From: Acanthochromis polyacanthus
Taxonomy: Eukaryota > Chordata > Actinopteri > Pomacentridae
Assembly: GCF_021347895.1 (NCBI RefSeq)
Contig: NC_067116.1
Coordinates: 38,645,677-38,709,676, forward strand
DNA: 64,000 bases
Reading direction: 5' to 3'
Positions 61,038-64,000 of the stretch are shown in pieces. A program made the position numbers and the translations under genes. Numbering within the stretch: position 1 is the stretch's first letter; every line of letters starts with the position of its first letter. The notes below the pieces were generated by a model, which ran no database searches, was not told where the DNA came from, and saw nothing but the letters and a program-made list of their open reading frames with translations.

Positions 61038-62258
61038 ATGAATGGTCTGCACAAACTTCTGCTTCTGACATGTCTCGGACAAATCGGTAAGAATTCAAAC
61101 TTTGATTAATACTCTCCAGCCTTTCAATGGGGCATTAATTTGACATTTAGTTATACTTAAATTTGCAGCACATGGGAGCGACATCATACATGGGGAAAAA
61201 GCCTCGGAGAACTCACTGCTGTACATGGCCTCGGTGCAGACCCCCAGAGGTCATACATGTGGAGGATTTCTCATCACTGAAGACTTTGTGGTCACTGCTG
61301 CGCACTGTGACAAGTGAGTTATCGATCTTCTTGCAAGTCAATTAATGTCATTAGAATACTGTTTTAGAAAATGTACTGACCCCCTCTTGTTGATTTCTCT
61401 TTCAGTAACCCTACACATGTTGTTCTTGGCACCCACGATCTCAGGAGATCCCCTAATGAAAGGATAAGTATTGAGAAGAAATTCAAGCACCCATTATATC
61501 AGAACGATGTCGTACTGGGTAATGACATCATGCTTCTCAAAGTAAGTATGTTTTCATCAAAGACACAGTTTGACATAATTTTGTGGTTTACTTATTTCTA
61601 TTACCTAACAATACATTCAGCAAAATAAAGTGTTATTTCCAGTAAGGCAAAATGTGACACGCAAACATATTATTCCAATATTCCAGCAATTGCTTGGTAA
61701 TTCGTCTGATCTGTATAATGAAATCTGGCATTGCTAATTTTCGTCTTCTGATTTTGTGTGTCCTCAGCTGTCGACAAAAGCTCAACTGAACAACAGAGTC
61801 AAAACAATTCAATTCGCAACTTCCGAAACAAATGAAAATGCAAACTGCTACGTGGCTGGTTGGGGTAAGACTAAAACTGGCGGCCATGTTGTCAACGAGC
61901 TCAGAGTGGTGAAAGTGTCCATCATTGACCAACAAGTCTGTCAGGATAGATGGGATAAAATTCGTCTCCCTGCCAATGTTATCTGTGCAGGTGGATATGG
62001 CACCAAGGCAGGATTTTGTCAGGTATGTTTTCCGTACATTCATAGAAAACTGTGACCATCTTAAATTAAATACTAAACTAACAAACCTCTTCCTCCTCAC
62101 AGGGGGACTCTGGTGGTCCTCTGGTGTGCAACGGGATGGCGGTCGGTGTCGTGTCTTTCAACAAAGGTCGAAACTGTACTTACCCCAATGTGCCCAACGT
62201 CTACACGGATATCTCAAAACATGCCTCCTGGATCAATAGCATGATCAAAACATTCTAA
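61038..62258 (+). CDS. Protease D: granzyme-like S1A serine protease, complete
   Basis: Five exons: 61038-61086, 61169-61313, 61406-61541, 61768-62022 and 62103-62258 (TAA), phases 1, 2, 0, 0. The product is 246 residues: a signal peptide, then AHGSD and a mature start IIHGEK. Triad residues are in VTAAHCDN, NDIMLLK and GDSGGPL. Asn101 is normal here. The pocket is Gly189, Phe190, Asn216 and Asn226, which should disfavour large or charged P1 side chains (inference). The eight standard cysteines are present. D looks like the conserved member of the C/D pair, with intact TATA box and no intron insertion. AATAAA follows the stop at once (62258-62263), and another lies near 62455. Confidence 0.94.
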
Positions 62259-62893
62259 ATAAAAATCCTGCTCAGAGTTTTACCTTCGCATAATTGCAGT
62301 ATGAAGGTTGTTTCTGTGTGATTGCTCTGGCTCTCTGCTTATTTCATTTTATTTTATCTGCATTTTTCATCTATTGTGTGGCTTCAGAATTATACATCAC
62401 AGTGTTCTTTTGTGTGTTTGCACTGCTAAATGTAGGACAAATTACCCCTCTGGAATAAAAAAAAATAATTTCCTCGACCCTGTCAATGCAAATGAAATTA
62501 CAAATAAAAGTGTATTTGGCATAAGTGTGTAATTTCCTTCTGTGACACATTCATCAGAAGATAGACAAAAGAAATTAAATTCATGAAAATAAAAACAGTG
62601 GTGTGTGATTTTGTTTCAGGTATATGTTAATGCAATGGATTACTCAGTAAGGGGTTATTGTAATAATTTTAATAATTAGTTATTTTAACACAAGGCTCAA
62701 ATATCTAATATTTAGCAGCAGCACCAGCACATGCACCAACAGAGTCACTTTCTGGCAAACAGTTGTGTGCAATCATAAAAACCAAAACTGACAAAGATAG
62801 GCTTGAACTTAAAGAACACCTGAGGCCCCATGAAAGAATATGACAACTTGATGTTTTCCTGAAAATAAATGTCAACGTCATGAATGTCCTAGA

Positions 62894-63555
62894 TCCAAAA
62901 GTTACATAGAAATAGTTTAAAGACAACATGGTTAATGTTCTGGAGTGGCCAAGTCAGACCACAACACATTTGAGGATTTAAAAAACTTGTGTTCTCTCAC
63001 AGACCCCAGGAAGCCTGACAAAGGTTCAGCAGTGTTGCAAATAAAAATAATGTAAAACTGTAAAAGCGTCCAGAAGTGTAAGGATGATTTAGACTTATTC
63101 ACATAGGCTCAATGCTGAAATTGCAGCCAAAGGAGCATCTACTAAATACTAAATGAAGGAGGTAAAAATTTCTGAAATCACTGATTTTACATTTTTAACG
63201 GACTGGCATTACTTTGTAGAAATCTGTTTCACTCTGACATAAAAGACTCTGGCGTTGCAAATTCTTGTCAAGAAGGCCAAACTACACTGACCATGATCCA
63301 ATCTAAAAAAGCAATTAAAGGGGACATCTTTCAAAGGGGCCAAATACTTTTCCGAGGTACTGCATATGAGCATACATTAACATTGTGCACTTCTTTCTGA
63401 AAAATCTTCGAGCTTTAACACCAGCAATCTCTTGCATCAATTATGATGCAAGAGACTGATGGCTTTCAAAAGCTAAAACCATGTCTTTTGTAATCTTACC
63501 AATAACTTCACAAAAATGCCAACAGCATGTTGGCAAATACACTGAAGCAATAAAG
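62894..63555. other. Intergenic DNA with a probable Tc1/mariner relic
   Basis: GGGGCCAAATACTTTTCCGA near 63337 followed by GGTACTGCATA resembles a worn Tc1/mariner terminus. No transposase frame remains. Nothing else was recognised. Confidence 0.3.
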
Positions 63556-63596
63556 ACCACAAAAAAAGCAAGATCTCTTCTCTAAAAACTATAAAA
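63556..63596 (+). promoter_or_regulatory. Gene E core promoter: RUNX-type motif and TATA box
   Basis: ACCACAA lies at 63556-63562 and TATAAAA at 63590-63596, 34 bp before the ATG. Confidence 0.55.
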
Positions 63597-63630
63597 CCAA
63601 AAGGTGAAAGTCTTGATTTCACTAGAGACC

Positions 63631-63997
63631 ATGGCAGTGAGCTTCGTACTTCTGCTGCTCTTTGTCTTCAATGGTAAGCTACACTATCTTTATGATCAAG
63701 AATCTAAAAGCAGCCAAACAACCAGCCTTGTTTGCTTAATTCATAATTTGTTTTACATGGCGAAGATACAGATGCCACATCAACTATAAATCTACACTAG
63801 CTTGGATGAACAGAAGTACATTATTCTGTATTTTGTGTGTCAGGAGCTGATGGCTCTCATATTGTTGGAGGCAGAGATGCTCCATCCCACTCACGTCCAT
63901 ACATGGCCTCTTTGCAAGTCGGAGGCCAACACATCTGTGGAGGAGCACTCGTGAGGGAGGACTTTGTGGTGACTGCCGCACATTGTAGAGTACGCGG
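63631..63997 (+). CDS. Protease E: elastase / proteinase 3 / factor D / PRSS57-like serine protease, 3'-partial
   Basis: Exon 1 is 63631-63673 and exon 2 is 63844-63997, where a GT at 63998 may be the donor; the window then ends. The visible part encodes a signal peptide ([13 protein letters not shown]), a short propeptide and a mature start [17 protein letters not shown], then HICGGAL and VTAAHC with the catalytic His. Intron 1 is phase 1, as in the other genes. The canonical IVGG start and the HSRPYMAS motif place it with neutrophil elastase, proteinase 3, complement factor D and PRSS57 rather than with genes A to D. Asp102, Ser195 and the pocket lie outside the window, so its specificity cannot be read. 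Confidence 0.88.
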
Positions 63998-64000
63998 GTA

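Larger units (their letters stand above)
60473..62893 (+). repeat. Segmental duplication copy 2 (contains gene D)
   Basis: This block matches 50209-52898, including introns and about 600 bp of 3' flank. It lacks the SINE and keeps about 80 bp (60650-60745) that copy 1 has lost. Confidence 0.93.

Noticed and set aside
1..64000. CRISPR arrays, operons and bacterial-type elements
   Set aside because: The window is clearly eukaryotic, with spliced vertebrate genes and fish transposons. Direct repeats present are minisatellites without spacers.

Overview
This is nuclear DNA from a ray-finned fish, most likely a teleost. Genes are split by introns with GT/AG junctions. Intergenic DNA is AT-rich. 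Repeats are of kinds typical of teleosts: Tc1/mariner, hAT and pogo-like DNA transposons, a tRNA-derived SINE, LINE 3' tails, and an LTR fragment with G/C-rich minisatellites. Most open reading frames here are chance or repeat-derived and are not genes. Layout: positions 1 to about 25,047 hold no recognisable protein-coding exon on the + strand. They are best read as the long first intron (or upstream DNA) of an FGF7/10/22-subfamily gene whose last two coding exons lie at 25048-25151 and 27259-27453. The sequence resembles FGF22 most. From 27,454 to 38,490 I see only non-coding DNA with small repeats. From 38,491 to the end lies a tandem cluster of S1A serine proteases of the haematopoietic (granzyme / mast-cell-protease / elastase) type, all on the + strand: gene A (38491-40711), an exon 1-2 relic (41718-41845), gene B (44975-46215), gene C (50690-52269), an exon-2 relic (59849-59991), gene D (61038-62258) and the first two exons of gene E (63631 to the edge). 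A to D are complete five-exon genes with intron phases 1, 2, 0, 0 and an intact His/Asp/Ser triad. C and D are recent duplicates, near-identical in introns as well as exons. E belongs to another clade, closer to neutrophil elastase / proteinase 3 / complement factor D / PRSS57. In human, FGF22 and GZMM, PRSS57, ELANE, PRTN3, AZU1 and CFD all lie at 19p13.3, so the neighbourhood supports the FGF22 reading; FGF10 with GZMA/GZMK on human chromosome 5 is the rival paralogous region. How the parts work together: the proteases look like secreted or granule-stored enzymes with a signal peptide and short propeptide. Each promoter carries a TATA-like box (mutated in C) and a RUNX core motif just upstream, which suggests shared myeloid/lymphoid control. 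A to D share an unusual substrate pocket (Gly189, Phe190, Asn216, Asn226 in chymotrypsin numbering). Transposons have broken up the C/D duplication: an LTR fragment with minisatellites precedes C, a SINE sits in C intron 2, and a decayed hAT with a nested MITE plus pogo-like elements lies between C and D.
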